Shown here in pieces: positions 1 through 9,976 of a DNA stretch of 64,000 bases. Within the stretch, counting starts at the first letter, position 1, and every line of letters starts with the position of its first letter. A program made the translations under genes and the position numbers. The notes under the pieces were generated by a model. That model worked only from the letters and a program-made list of their open reading frames with translations, did no database searches and was not told the origin of the DNA. The stretch is from NCBI RefSeq assembly GCF_016808095.1, contig NC_068974.1, positions 18,848,001-18,912,000 on the forward strand. Reading direction: 5' to 3'. Source of the DNA: Vigna angularis (Eukaryota; Streptophyta; Magnoliopsida; Fabales; Fabaceae).

Positions 1-2
1 GT

Positions 3-301
3 TTCCTGATCATGACGCACGCGGACGAAGAGTTTGGAAACTTGAGTCATGAACGATCGTCCAGTGACAAGCGGAGTGAAGGACGATCGGTTGTGGACGA
101 ATTCCCGGACGTTTTTCCGGAGGAAATACCTGGACTACCTCCTCCTCGCGAGGTTTAGTTCACGATCGATTTGGCGTCAACAACAGGACCCATTTCTGTT
201 GCGCCCTACCGTATGTCGCCTGCGGAGTTAACTGAACTCAAGAAGCAAATTGAAGATTTGATGGATAAGCAGTTCATCAGACCGAGCGCATCACCCTGGG
301 A
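3..301 (+). pseudogene. pol segment between protease and RT, broken
   Basis: Reading from base 3 gives the region that normally links protease to RT in Tekay-type polyproteins, recognisable by FPDVFPEEIPGLPP, TIDL and [13 protein letters not shown] stop at 156-158 interrupts it. Near 295-301 the frame changes: the G run after CCCT appears one base short, and homology continues in the frame that contains the RT at 302 onward. These two lesions separate the upstream gag-protease from the RT in this copy. The call rests on family knowledge of the conserved PDVFPEE and RMSPAEL motifs. Confidence 0.8.
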
Positions 302-2983
302 GCGCTTGTCCTCTTGGTGAAGAAGAAGGATGACAGCTCTCGTCTTTGCATTGACTACAGACAACTGAACAAGCTGACCATCAAGAATAAGTATCCCCTG
401 CCTCGGATCGACGATCTGTTGGATCAACTACACGGCGCTACTGTATTCTCGAAGATCGATTTGAGGTCCGGTTATCACCAAATTCGAGTTAAGGAGGGAG
501 ATGTCCAGAAGACCGCTTTCAGATCTCGTTACGGGCACTACGAGTATGTAGTAATGTCGTTCGGTGTGACGAACGCCCCGGCAATATTCATGGACCACAT
601 GAACCGTATATTCAGATCATATTTGGACAAATTTGTGGTCGTCTTCATTGATGACATTCTGATCTACTCCAAGAGCTTCGAAGAGCATGAGGAACACTTG
701 AGAGACGTACTTGGCGAGTTGAGGGAGAAGGAGTTGTACGCCAAGTTATCCAAGTGTGAATTTTGGATGAAAGAAGTACAGTTCTTGGGGCATGTTGTTT
801 CGGCTGGAGGTATCTCTATGGATCCGGCAAAGGTACAAGCGGTTTTGGAATGGGAGAGCCCACGTTCAGTTACTGAGGTTCGCAGTTTTGTGGGACTCGC
901 AGGCTACTATAGACGTTTCATAGAAGGATTTTCTAAGATAGTAGCCTCGCTGACTCAGTTAACCAGAAAAGATCACCCGTTCGCTTGGACCGATCGGTGT
1001 GAATCTAGTTTTCAAGAGCTAAAGCAGAAGTTGACGAGCGCCCCAGTTTTAGTCATTCCGGACACAGCCAAACCGTTCGAAGTTTACTGCGATGCTTCTC
1101 ATCAAGGTTTGGGCTGTGTGCTTATGCAAGAGAAGAGGGTTGTGGCGTACGCTTCCCGACAGCTGAAGATCCACGAGAAGAATTACCTGACGCACGACCT
1201 GGAATTGGCAGCGGTCGTTTTCGTGCTGAAGATTTGGAGACACTACTTGTATGGATCAACTTTCCAAGTCTTCAGTGATCACAAGAGTCTCAAGTACCTC
1301 TTTAATCAGAAGGAGTTGAACATGAGGAAGAGGAGGTGGCTTGAGTTCTTGAAGGACTATGATTTTGAACTACTTTACCATCCAGGGAAGGCGAACGTGG
1401 TAACGGTCGCGCTAAGCAGAAAAGTAGTTCATATTTCAGCTATGATGGTCAGAGAGTTAAGTTTGGGTGAGAGCTTTAGAGATTTAAGGTTACAGTTCAA
1501 TTTAGAACCGAACATTATTAGATGTTGTAACCTTAGAATATCTAGTGATATCTTTGACCAGATCAGAGTGAAGCAGCTAGCGGATGAAGATTTGGTAAAA
1601 ATCATAGGCGCGCTCGGTACGGATCAGGCCAAACAATTCACTACTGGAATGGACGACCTCTTGCGCTATATGGATAGGGCGTGCGTTCCAAACAACGGAG
1701 AACTGAAGAGGATTATCTTGGAGGAAGGGCACCAAAGTCGTCTTAGTATGCACCCTGGCATGACTAAGATGTATCAGGATCTCAGGAAATCCTTTTGGTG
1801 GCCGGGAATGAAGAGTGATGTCGCTCGTTTCGTGGCATCATGCTTGACTTATCAACGAGCGAAGGCTGAACACCAAAGGCCGGGCGGTCTACTTCAACAA
1901 CTTGAGATTCCGGAATGGAAGTGGGACAACATCTCGATGGACTTCGTGACCCACCTACCGCGTACAGTCAAGAATCACGACTCCATCTGGGTTATAGTGG
2001 ATCGTTTAACAAAGAGTGCTCACTTCCTAGCGGTCAACCTGAAGATGTCAATGACGAAGCTTGCTCAACTTTACATTAAGGAGATCGTTCGTTTACATGG
2101 AGTACCGTCAAGTATCATCTCTGACCGAGACACGAGATTCACATCTCGGTTTTGGCAAGCTTTACAAAGCGAGCTGGGCAGCAAACTTCAAATGAGTTCG
2201 ACATATCACCCTCAGACGGACGGCCAATCCGAGAGAACCATCCAGACGCTCGAGGACTTACTAAGAACGTGCGTCCTGGATCACATGGGCGTTTGGGATG
2301 AAGTTTTACCGCTAGTGGAATTCACTTACAACAACAATTTTCAGTCTAGCATAGGAATGGCTCCGTTCGAGGCTCTTGATGGGAGGATGTGTCGAACGCC
2401 ACTTTGCTGGTTCCAAGAAGGGGAGAAGTTGTTGACGGGACCCGAGCTAATTCAACAAACAACGGAGAAAGTGAAGCTAATCCAAGAGAGATTGAAGACG
2501 TCCAAGAGTTGGCAGAAGTCGTATGCAGACAAGAGAAGGAGGCCTTTGGAGTTCATGGCGGGAGATCATGTTTTTCTTAGACTGAACCCGACCACTAGAG
2601 TAGGCAGAGCCGTTCGTCCAAAGAAGCTATCCCCCAAGTTTGTCGGACCTTATCGAATCTTGAGGAAGATTGGGGCCGTAGCGTACGAGTTGACTTTACC
2701 ACCTCAACTGTCCAATCTTCACCAAGTTTTCCACGTCTCCCAACTCCGAAAATACATAGCCGACCCTTCTCACATATTGGAGTTGGAAGGCGTTCGTCTT
2801 CGTCAAGACCGAACGCTAGAGATGCAGCCGGTTCGCGTTGAAGACAGCCGCACCAAGTACTACAAAAGGAAAGCTATCAGATTGGTGAAAGTGGTGTGGA
2901 ACGAGAAGACGGGCGACTCTACCTGGGAAGTGGAGGATGCCATGAGGGGCTTGTATCCTCACTTATTTCCGGGTAAGTTTTAA
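302..2983 (+). CDS. pol: Retrotransposon pol: RT, RNase H, integrase, chromodomain-like tail (5' broken)
   Basis: An open frame of about 890 codons copies and integrates the element: reverse transcriptase makes cDNA, RNase H removes template RNA, integrase inserts the product. Visible in order: RT fingers with [11 protein letters not shown]; catalytic FIDD within [12 protein letters not shown]; RNase H with [13 protein letters not shown]; an integrase zinc-binding region HPGM...WWPGM; the integrase core with SMDF, SDRDTRF and [11 protein letters not shown] carrying the D, D, E residues; then a C-terminal LVKVVW/TWEVED tail like a chromodomain. The frame has no true start, because it is the continuation of the broken upstream segment. 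Oddities: the second cysteine of the integrase HHCC motif is tyrosine (codon 1850-1852), and the usual ADALSR at the RNase H end reads TVALSR. It ends at TAA 2981-2983, 34 bp before the LTR. Family is certain; activity is unlikely. Confidence 0.88.
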   Translation, partial: ALVLLVKKKDDSSRLCIDYRQLNKLTIKNKYPLPRIDDLLDQLHGATVFSKIDLRSGYHQIRVKEGDVQKTAFRSRYGHYEYVVMSFGVTNAPAIFMDHMNRIFRSYLDKFVVVFIDDILIYSKSFEEHEEHLRDVLGELREKELYAKLSKCEFWMKEVQFLGHVVSAGGISMDPAKVQAVLEWESPRSVTEVRSFVGLAGYYRRFIEGFSKIVASLTQLTRKDHPFAWTDRCESSFQELKQKLTSAPVLVIPDTAKPFEVYCDASHQGLGCVLMQEKRVVAYASRQLKIHEKNYLTHDLELAAVVFVLKIWRHYLYGSTFQVFSDHKSLKYLFNQKELNMRKRRWLEFLKDYDFELLYHPGKANVVTVALSRKVVHISAMMVRELSLGESFRDLRLQFNLEPNIIRCCNLRISSDIFDQIRVKQLADEDLVKIIGALGTDQAKQFTTGMDDLLRYMDRACVPNNGELKRIILEEGHQSRLSMHPGMTKMYQDLRKSFWWPGMKSDVARFVASCLTYQRAKAEHQRPGGLLQQLEIPEWKWDNISMDFVTHLPRTVKNHDSIWVIVDRLTKSAHFLAVNLKMSMTKLAQLYIKEIVRLHGVPSSIISDRDTRFTSRFWQALQSELGSKLQMSSTYHPQTDGQSERTIQTLEDLLRTCVLDHMGVWDEVLPLVEFTYNNNFQSSIGMAPFEALDGRMCRTPLCWFQEGEKLLTGPELIQQTTEKVKLIQERLKTSKSWQKSYADKRRRPLEFMAGDHVFLRLNPTTRVGRAVRPKKLSPKFVGPYRILRKIGAVAYELTLPPQLSNLHQVFHVSQLRKYIADPSHILELEGVRLRQDRTLEMQPVRVEDSRTKYYKRKAIRLVKVVWNEKTGDSTWEVEDAMRGLYPHLFPGKF

Positions 2984-3006
2984 TTTTCGAGGACGAAAAT
3001 TTTGTA

Positions 3007-3017
3007 GTTGGAGGGAA
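3007..3017 (+). other. Polypurine tract of the Tekay-type element
   Basis: AGTTGGAGGGAA-like purine tract directly before the 3' LTR start TGTCAGACC, in the place where plus-strand DNA synthesis is primed. It fits the typical Ty3/Gypsy arrangement of pol stop, short spacer, polypurine tract, then LTR. Confidence 0.7.
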
Positions 3018-5476
3018 TGTCAGACCTCAGAAAAACCAAACCCGAAACCCTCCTGTCAGTCATTAAAACGCACCCAAAACCCTCTGCGCGGACGCCAGGT
3101 GTCAAGAAACGAGGATCCGAAAATCAGATAGTGGAATGCAGGTGTCAGCAGGAGAAAGGACGTTCGTTTTTAAACAAAACTAATTTTTCTGAAATTCGCG
3201 TCACTCACTGCATGAACTCTTCTTTTCCAAAAAAAAAATCTGATCTTCCATTTCTCCTTCTTCTCTCTAGAACCTCTCCCTTCTCTCTACCAGAACTCGC
3301 CTGTTCTCCTTTCTGATCACCGTTCAGCCACCGTGGAAGCACTCCCGGCATCCCAAGCTTCAATCTGAACCGAACAACTTCGAGTTCTGCAACTGGTAAG
3401 TTCATTCCCCTTAGCCGTTCGTTCTTTTGTTACATGCAAACCATGTTCTGGTTGCATGCAGGGGTGTAGTCTAAGTTCTTTTGATTTTATGTTGATCTGT
3501 TTAGTTGGAAGAGTTAAGTGATCGTTGAGGGTAGAAGAAATTGTAGTCGGACCCAAAAACCTACTCTTAGGACGTGCAATCACGTATCCAGGTAAGGGAA
3601 GCTTATTTAATTTAATTGAATGTTATTTGTACGTTTGTTGATAATGAATGCATGTGCTGAGTGGTTGAATGAATATAAAGTATGAATATGATTATTTACT
3701 ATGTTATGGATTGTATGAAGTATGCAACTTGATTTATATGAAAGTATAAAGTTACGAAAATCTGTATTAAGAAAAATGTTGGAATATAAATGATCCTGAT
3801 ATGAATTTTCCTAAGAAAGTGTACGTCCGTTACTGAACGGTCCTTGACCGTTCGGTTTTCTAGTGAATTTGGAATTTTAGTAGATTCCTTCATTTGGGAA
3901 GAATCCTAGTTAAGGACGAGCGTTTTCACTTCGGTATACTGTGTAGGAGCGTTCGGCCAAGCACAGTTGAGTATTAACGTTCGGTTGTAAATCTAAGTAT
4001 ATATGTAATTGTATATATATTTTATTGTTCGTCAACACTAATTCAATATTATCGTACTAGGATTATCAAATCTTCTATGTTAAGTTTATTAGTGCTCGGT
4101 CTTACACCAGGCACTCGTCCCACCTCTTTAAGTCAATTTTAATACGAGCGCCAGTTTAAGCCTTCTGGTATTCACCCTCTAGAGCATTCAGTCTTTGACT
4201 GACATTCTGATTTATTGATACTAAATTCTATTAAACCCAAGTTTTCGGTTTTCCTCATATGAATCACTCTAAGCACCGATCCTTGGATGTCTGAAAATAT
4301 TCTTATTCATTTCTTTCACTCTAGAGTCCACGTTTTTGGTTAGTCTTTGAATATTCTGAGTGAGTTCTCAAGAGTCAGTTCATCTAGTTGACTAAATGTA
4401 GAAATTGACGTTCGTCCCATTTGTCCTTGGAAATATATTATTGTGCTCACTGTCTTTCTTAAAATTCGATGTAAATCCTTGATTTTAATCTATTCTTAAA
4501 CTTGAAGATCCTCCGGTTTCGTTCTGTGTTCGACCCTCGTTTTTCAGTTTGGGTTGAACGTTCGTCATTTTGAAATTTGTTGAAATCTTTGAATGAGATA
4601 GTTCACCGAGATAATTATTAATGAAAGATGAAGAAAATGTGATTTGGATATGTTGTGGATTATGAACAAGCGTTCCGGGGAGGAACGTCTCACGTATGAA
4701 TTATGGATTTTTGTAAAGTATGACTTTGGGCATGCTAGTGCTGGCTGTTCATCCTGATGTTTCGTGGGTACTCGTCCTCACGTAGAGGAGGGTAGGTCAT
4801 GTGTGGAAACGGCAGGAGGTCCCGTCCTTAGGGGTACTTTGGATGAATAGGACTAATCTCGGGTGGCAGCTGATGAGCGTATTCCAGTTAGTACATCACC
4901 CGGGTGCACGAACGCTTGTAGCTACACAGATTTCATACAGTCCGGACAGTTGGTCTAGTGATAGGCGTTGTAAAAATACTTATGTTGAAATGTTCTTGTG
5001 TTGGATTGTTTAATTTATATGTTGAAGCATGAATTAAATTACATAAGCTTACCCTATGTTTTTCCTTGTGTTGTCTCGTTTGTGTACGTCCGTCTTGTCG
5101 TCGCAATGATCATCCGTGTGGATGTGAGCAGAAGGAGACGCTCTACTGGAAGAGACGCTGGAAGAACAATATCTAGAGGAAGGGAACCTCGTGGACATTG
5201 AAGTCAAGGCCGAACCATAGGACGTTCGGCTAATTTTATAGCTTAGTTAGGGTATAGGAGTCGTTCGATCACCATCCTTTTTGTTAAGCTCGACCGTTCA
5301 GTGAATTCCTTTTGTAGACCGTTCGGTCAGACTTGTGTGTAGTTTTTATGGTAACTCTTTCTGTAAGGCCGTTCGGCCGAGACCGTACGTTCTAGTATAT
5401 GTAAGACTGATCTGTTATATTGTTAAATGTAAATATTCAATTATATGGTTTATTGATGTATTTTTGGGATGTTACA
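3018..5476 (+). repeat. 3' LTR of the Tekay-type element (about 2.46 kb)
   Basis: Begins TGTCAGACC after the polypurine tract and ends GATGTTACA, after which unrelated mid-gag sequence of family C starts exactly at 5477. The long LTR is normal for the Tekay/Del lineage. It holds no credible gene. It carries scattered copies of a CGTTCGG-type motif (for example near 3835-3860, 3950, 3980, 5222, 5320 and 5372). The 5-bp target duplication should be ATTAC (5477-5481), but the other flank is outside the window. Confidence 0.82.
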
Positions 5477-7889
5477 ATTACAAATTGGGAAACTATTGAA
5501 AGACTTTTTCTTGAAAAGTATTTTCCTGCATCCAGATTATCTGCCATCCGTAGAGAAATTCAAGAAACTATGTTCTTCATGCCCTCAACTCCAAATGGAA
5601 GATTTTATTCTAAGCTTTTATGAAGGCTTAAGTCCTACTGATAGGTCATGGGCAGATGCTGCAAGCGGAGGATCTTTCTTAGACAGGTCACTAGAAGATG
5701 GTATAGATTTAATAGAACGAAAGGCAGTAGACAATCAACAATATGGCACAAGAGAAAAGTCAGTGACTTTGCTGAAGGGAGTGCATGAAATTGAAAATGT
5801 TGCAATTGATGGGAAGAAGATAGATGAAAGATTAAATAAGCTAGAAAGAAAACTCGATCACATTGCAAGCTTGTTTAAAACCTCAACTCCACAAATTACT
5901 AAGAAGTGTGGAATTTGCATTTCAACTGACCATTATACTGATGAATGTCCTAGCTTGGTGGAAACCACCGTGGAAAATACATCTCAAGTTTTTGCTGCAA
6001 ACATGATTGGAGGAAATAGACCATACCAGAACTATCATGACTCATCCTCCAATAGGTATCAGCAGAACATGCAACCTTATGTTCCACCTCAACAAAGGCA
6101 ACAATCTCAACCTGAAATGTCACTACAAGATTTCTTGAAAACAATACTTGAGCAAAATTCAGAAATCAAGAAATCAATTGTAGATTTAACTTAGAGGGTG
6201 GAAAAATTAGAGGCTAAGAAATCAAACAAACTGCCTGCACAAACAGTGATCAACCCGCAAAATGTAAGTGCTATTACTTTGAGAACGGGTAAGCAAGTAG
6301 AAGGTCCTGAAGGAGCCCAAGAGGATGAAGAAGGAACGCAAATTGATGACAATGGAGGATCAAATGAACCATCACCTGAGACTACCACTGATAAATCCAG
6401 GTTAGTATCCTCTAACACTTCTTCTAACTCTTCTCCATCTTATTCTCCACCTCCTCCATATCCAAATCGGTTGAAGCCGAGAAACAAAAAGTTGGAGGAA
6501 TTAGACCAAGAGATCTTAAATACTTTCTAAAAGGTGGAGATCAATATTCCCTTGCTAGATGTTGTTCAACAAATCCCTAAATACGCCAAGTTTTGGAAAG
6601 AAATTTGTACAAATAGAAGACGTTTTAGGGCTAATGAGGTTGTGAATTTGGGAAGAAATGTGTCAAGCTTGATTAAGAAGCATATTGAAATACCGCGAAA
6701 ATGCAAAGATCCAGGTATGTTTTCTGTTCCTTGTGTTATTGGAAATTCAAAGTTTGACAATGCCATGCTAGATTTAGGGGCTTCCATAAATGTAATGCCT
6801 TTATCAGTGTTTACTTCTCTATCTTTGGGACCTCTTAAGACTACTGGTGTGGTCATTCAACTGGCCAATCGTAGCATAGGTAACCCTGCAGGTGTGCTTG
6901 AGGACGTCCTTGTCCAAGTAGACAAATTAATTTTTCTTGCAGATTTCTATATCTTGGACATGAAGGATGATGAAGGAATCATTCCAACAACTATTATCTT
7001 GGGAAGACCTTTCATGATGACAGCACGAACCAAGATAGATGTGCATGCAGGATCATTGACAATGGAGATAGGAGACGAGAAGGTGCGGTTCAACGTGTTG
7101 GAAGCTAGGAAGCACCAGATTAAAGATCATTCTTTGTTTTGTATTGATTTATCAAGTGATGTTGTAAACAATTTTTCTTTTTCAAATATGTCGTCCCTAA
7201 TTTTGGACGAAAAAGGAAACTGTAAAGCAGGTGATATTGAGGACGCAGTATTAATAGATGATACCTCTGTGGCGTCCGAGTGTGATGTTGAGGTGGCTGA
7301 GATTACCTTAGGCAGTAAAATTTTGCCATCTGTGGTGCAGCCACCCATTTTGGAGTTGAAACCTTTACCATCCCATTTGAAATATGCTTATCTTGAGAGG
7401 GATAGGAAACTCCCTGTTATTATATCTGCATTGCTTATTGATGAGTAGGAAAAACAGCTATTACAGGTTTTCAGAGACCACAAGAGAGCAATAAGCTGGA
7501 CTTTAGCAGATATTCCTGGTATTAGCCCTTCTTTTTGCATGCATAGAATACATTTGGAGGAGGATGCTAAACCAGTGAGACAACCTCAAGGAAGACTGAA
7601 TCCTCAACTGATGGGGGTTGTAAAGAAAAAGGACACCAAATTTCTACAAACAGGTCTTATATATTCAAATTCTAACAGCACTTGGGTAGGCCTTATACAT
7701 GTGGTTCCCGAGAAATATGGAATCACAATGGTCAAGAACGAGAAGGACAAGTTGACTCCTATTCAAGACAGAGGTGGGTCACATAATGTAGTAGTTGACC
7801 ATCTTAGTAGGATTGAAAAGGGAAAAGATAACATTCCCATCCACGATGACTTTTCCAATGAAGTCCTACTAGCATTCCTTCCACCATGA
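5477..7889 (+). pseudogene. Family C gag-protease with RT remnant, inactivated
   Basis: Starts in mid-gag (ITNWETIERLFLEKYFP), where the Tekay element cut in. Near 5573 a 53-bp deletion between two ATTCAAGA repeats shifts the frame. Downstream are a CCHC zinc knuckle (CGICISTDHYTDEC, CX2CX4HX4C), a proline-rich linker, and an aspartic protease with DLGASIN and GRPFM. Stops interrupt it at 6192-6194 (TAG), 6528-6530 (TAA) and 7446-7448 (TAG). The last part, about 7449-7889, keeps only the start of RT (RLNPQLM, HVVPEKYG), then jumps to VVDHLSRIE, the end of RNase H, and stops after NEVLLAFLPP. The RT core, most of RNase H and all of the integrase are missing. The same junction is in the minus-strand copy, so that loss is ancestral to both. 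Confidence 0.85.
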
Positions 7890-7962
7890 AGGAGGTAAGT
7901 TCCCTCATACTTTTTCTTTACATTTTATATATAAGGCATACATTGAGGACAATGCATAGTTT

Positions 7963-7980
7963 AAGTGTGGGGGTGTGGGG
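7963..7980 (+). other. Internal polypurine-like tract (family C)
   Basis: AAGTGTGGGGGTGTGGGG, preceded by TTGAGGACAATGCATAG. It matches the core of the terminal tract at 9129-9141 although it lies more than 1 kb upstream of the LTR. Confidence 0.55.
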
Positions 7981-9128
7981 AAACAATTAATTTTGTTCCC
8001 TATTTTGTTTGTCTATTTTGTTTGTTTTTAATAAATATTTGCATTGGATTTGAGAGTTTGAATCAGTAACTGGAATGATCATGAATTCAAGAGAAAAAAA
8101 AATGAGTCATGTTGATATGAGTGGATTGCTTTTATGATTTGCTGATTGAGTTGACTTGAGAATTTCCTAATTAAATCTTTTGTGAAAGAAATTTGAACCA
8201 TGTGAGTTTTGGACTTAATGTTACGGATGGACCACCATGTGCCATACCTATTTTTCTTGTGTGATTTGTCCATGTTTTGTTGATACTCTAATAGTTAGCT
8301 TGATTCTATGTTGTGCAACTGAGGTGAATATGCATGATTTGATATGATTGAGGCATTTCTTGTTTTAGCTACTTGGCCAAATAAACTTGTCCTAACATTA
8401 ATCCATTGGAACCCTCTTTGAGCCTTAAGCCTATTTTTCTTGTTCCCAGTCATTGTCAAATGAGAAAAGAAGAAAAATCATATGTTCCTTACCTTAGGAA
8501 AGAAGAAGGAGTAATGGATTCTGTTAGAAAGAAAGTGGTGAATAAGTGTGTGGGTGAGTACCTCACCCACAAAACAATAAAAAGGGTAAAAAGGAAGATG
8601 AAAAGTTGAAGTTTTAAAAGAAAAAAAAAATCTTCCTTAAAAGAGCAAGAAATAGAGTTGTTTTTGAAATCAAATGTGATTACTCTTTCTATATCAATTT
8701 TAAAAACTCAGAAATTTCAGGAAAATTCCCTACCTTTCCCTTGGCCTCAATAAAACCTTAAAAATCCCTCATGATCAGTAATTGCATGTTTTCTGAAGTG
8801 TGTGAATGTTAGAGTCTTGCTAAATATCAATGGTGTCTACGTACATGGGTATTTTGAGTATAAACACAAGCCAAAAACACTTGAGAGAATTGGAGAGAAA
8901 TAGATACATGTTAACTTGAGTGTTGTCTTTCATATTTGATTTTCTTGGGAATTCAAAAAGGTTAACTCATGTGTGAAAAATAGAGTGATTTCATTTGCAT
9001 GTCCTTGCCTAAATGATTGATCTATGTCCGGTGTTGTTCATTCTTTTGATCCAAATGCAAATCTATAATAAAATGACTCAGAACAAAGTCTTGGAATTAA
9101 TCAATTTTGCCCAGGAGTGCAAAAGGAT

Positions 9129-9141
9129 AAGTGTGGGGGTG
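9129..9141 (+). other. Terminal polypurine tract (family C)
   Basis: AAGTGTGGGGGTG directly abuts the LTR start TGATGAGTGC at 9142. The same arrangement occurs twice on the minus strand (49503-49515 and 55748-55760). Confidence 0.75.
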
Positions 9142-9396
9142 TGATGAGTGCATATTTATGCGCACATTTATGCTTTAAAATTCAAATTTTTGATGAGATA
9201 ATTGTGCTTAAATGGTTGATTTTAAGTTAATTTGTGATGATTGGAATTTTTGGGTTTGGGAATTAAAGAGACGTAAAAAGTGAGTTTTAGCGCATAAATT
9301 ATTCTTGGATGTTCTAATGTTTATTTGTGCAGTTGAGAATATAAGTTATATTGGTTCAAATGGCAATTCAAGGCCTAAAATCAGATTTTATTTGCA
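9142..9396 (+). repeat. Truncated family C 3' LTR
   Basis: Begins TGATGAGTGCATATTTATG and follows the two full minus-strand family-C LTRs for about 255 bp, with scattered substitutions. Similarity stops near TTTTATTTGCAAAAT. The remaining 1.25 kb of the LTR is absent here. Confidence 0.75.
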
Positions 9397-9562
9397 AAAT
9401 AATATACAAATGGGCCAAAATGGCAGACTTTATTCTTACACCCCCTAAAATTCCAACATACACTCCTATTTCTGAAACAGGCCAAAGACCAAGCCCAAAA
9501 CACTAAGCCATTTCTACTACACCTCCCTAAGTTTCCTATACACACCCCTCCTAAGCTAGACT
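9397..9562. other. Unassigned junction sequence
   Basis: Pyrimidine-rich sequence with several CACCCC/CTCC tracts. It does not match the LTR or internal regions of families A, B or C in this window. No coding or RNA feature is visible. Confidence 0.4.
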
Positions 9563-9775
9563 CCACCAGATCATGAGCACATGAACATTCATGCTTAGTT
9601 GATTGATCATTCATGAAAAATAACATTTGTTGGATATTGGATGATTGTGTGAACACTAAAGCATGTGCATGTCTTGATTGAAATCTTTGTCATGAGTTTA
9701 ATTGAAGTTTTTACTTATCTTGAAAAGAGGATTTTTGAATGAGTGAACCATTGTACAGATTGGTAGAAGATTGAG
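9563..9775 (+). mobile_element. Fragment of family B/A 3' internal region
   Basis: From ATGAGCACATGAACATTCAT through the GAATGAGTGAACCAT block this matches the sequence just upstream of the polypurine tract in element A (about 17110-17300) and family B (about 38310-38490). It stops before the polypurine tract and joins inverted minisatellite at about 9776. Confidence 0.7.
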
Positions 9776-9976
9776 TCCACTTCGTCGACTTCGTTCACTT
9801 CTTCCACTGCGCCCACTTCTTCCACTTCGTCCACTTCCCCCCTTCTTCGATTTCCTCCACTTCCTCAATTTCATCAGGTTCGTCCACTTCCTCCACTTCC
9901 TCTACTTCCTTGACTTCGTCCACTTCGTCCACATTGTCCTCTTCGTCCACTTCCTCAACTTCCTCCACTTGCTCCA
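9776..9976 (-). repeat. Inverted segment of the 9-bp minisatellite
   Basis: CCACTTCGT/CCACTTCCT units, the reverse complement of the main array at 12123-59241. It includes the recognisable variant TTCATCAGGTTCGTCCAC, the complement of the GAACCTGATGAA variant seen many times in the main array. Orientation opposite to every other array segment suggests an inversion. Confidence 0.85.

Larger units (their letters stand above)
1..5476 (+). mobile_element. Tekay-type Ty3/Gypsy LTR retrotransposon, 3' part
   Basis: The window opens inside the pol region of a chromovirus-like element. RT, RNase H, integrase and a C-terminal chromodomain-like tail are followed by a short polypurine tract and a long 3' LTR that starts TGTCAGACC and ends GATGTTACA. 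Domain order and the tail (a conserved LVKVVW block, then TWEVED and YPHLF) fit the Tekay/Del lineage. The 5' LTR, gag and protease lie outside the window. The LTR end at 5476 abuts mid-gag sequence of a different element, so this is an insertion nested in family C. The coding region is damaged by one stop and one frameshift, so this copy looks dead. Confidence 0.9.
7890..9141 (+). other. 3' noncoding region of family C
   Basis: AT-rich sequence between the coding remnant and the LTR, collinear with 49503-50890 on the other strand. A first polypurine-like tract sits at 7963-7980 and the terminal one at 9129-9141. A perfect 9-bp inverted repeat, GTGGGTGAG/CTCACCCAC with a 3-base loop, lies at 8550-8570. 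Short open frames here are not conserved in the other copy. No gene is supported. Confidence 0.7.
5477..9396 (+). mobile_element. Family C Athila-like element, interrupted and decayed copy
   Basis: Collinear with the minus-strand family-C element at 47991-56943: gag from mid-domain, zinc knuckle, protease, RT remnant, 3' noncoding region, polypurine tract and the beginning of the LTR. Its 5' half lies beyond the Tekay insertion and outside the window. The LTR breaks off near 9396 after about 255 bp. This copy has one 53-bp deletion and three in-frame stops relative to the other copy, so it is clearly older or unconstrained. Confidence 0.85.

Noticed and set aside
4801..5201. Short frames inside the first Tekay LTR
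   Set aside because: LTR sequence without conserved protein motifs.
8406..8609. Small K/E-rich frame in the family C 3' noncoding region
   Set aside because: The corresponding minus-strand copies have indels and the 112-bp duplication here; the frame is not conserved.
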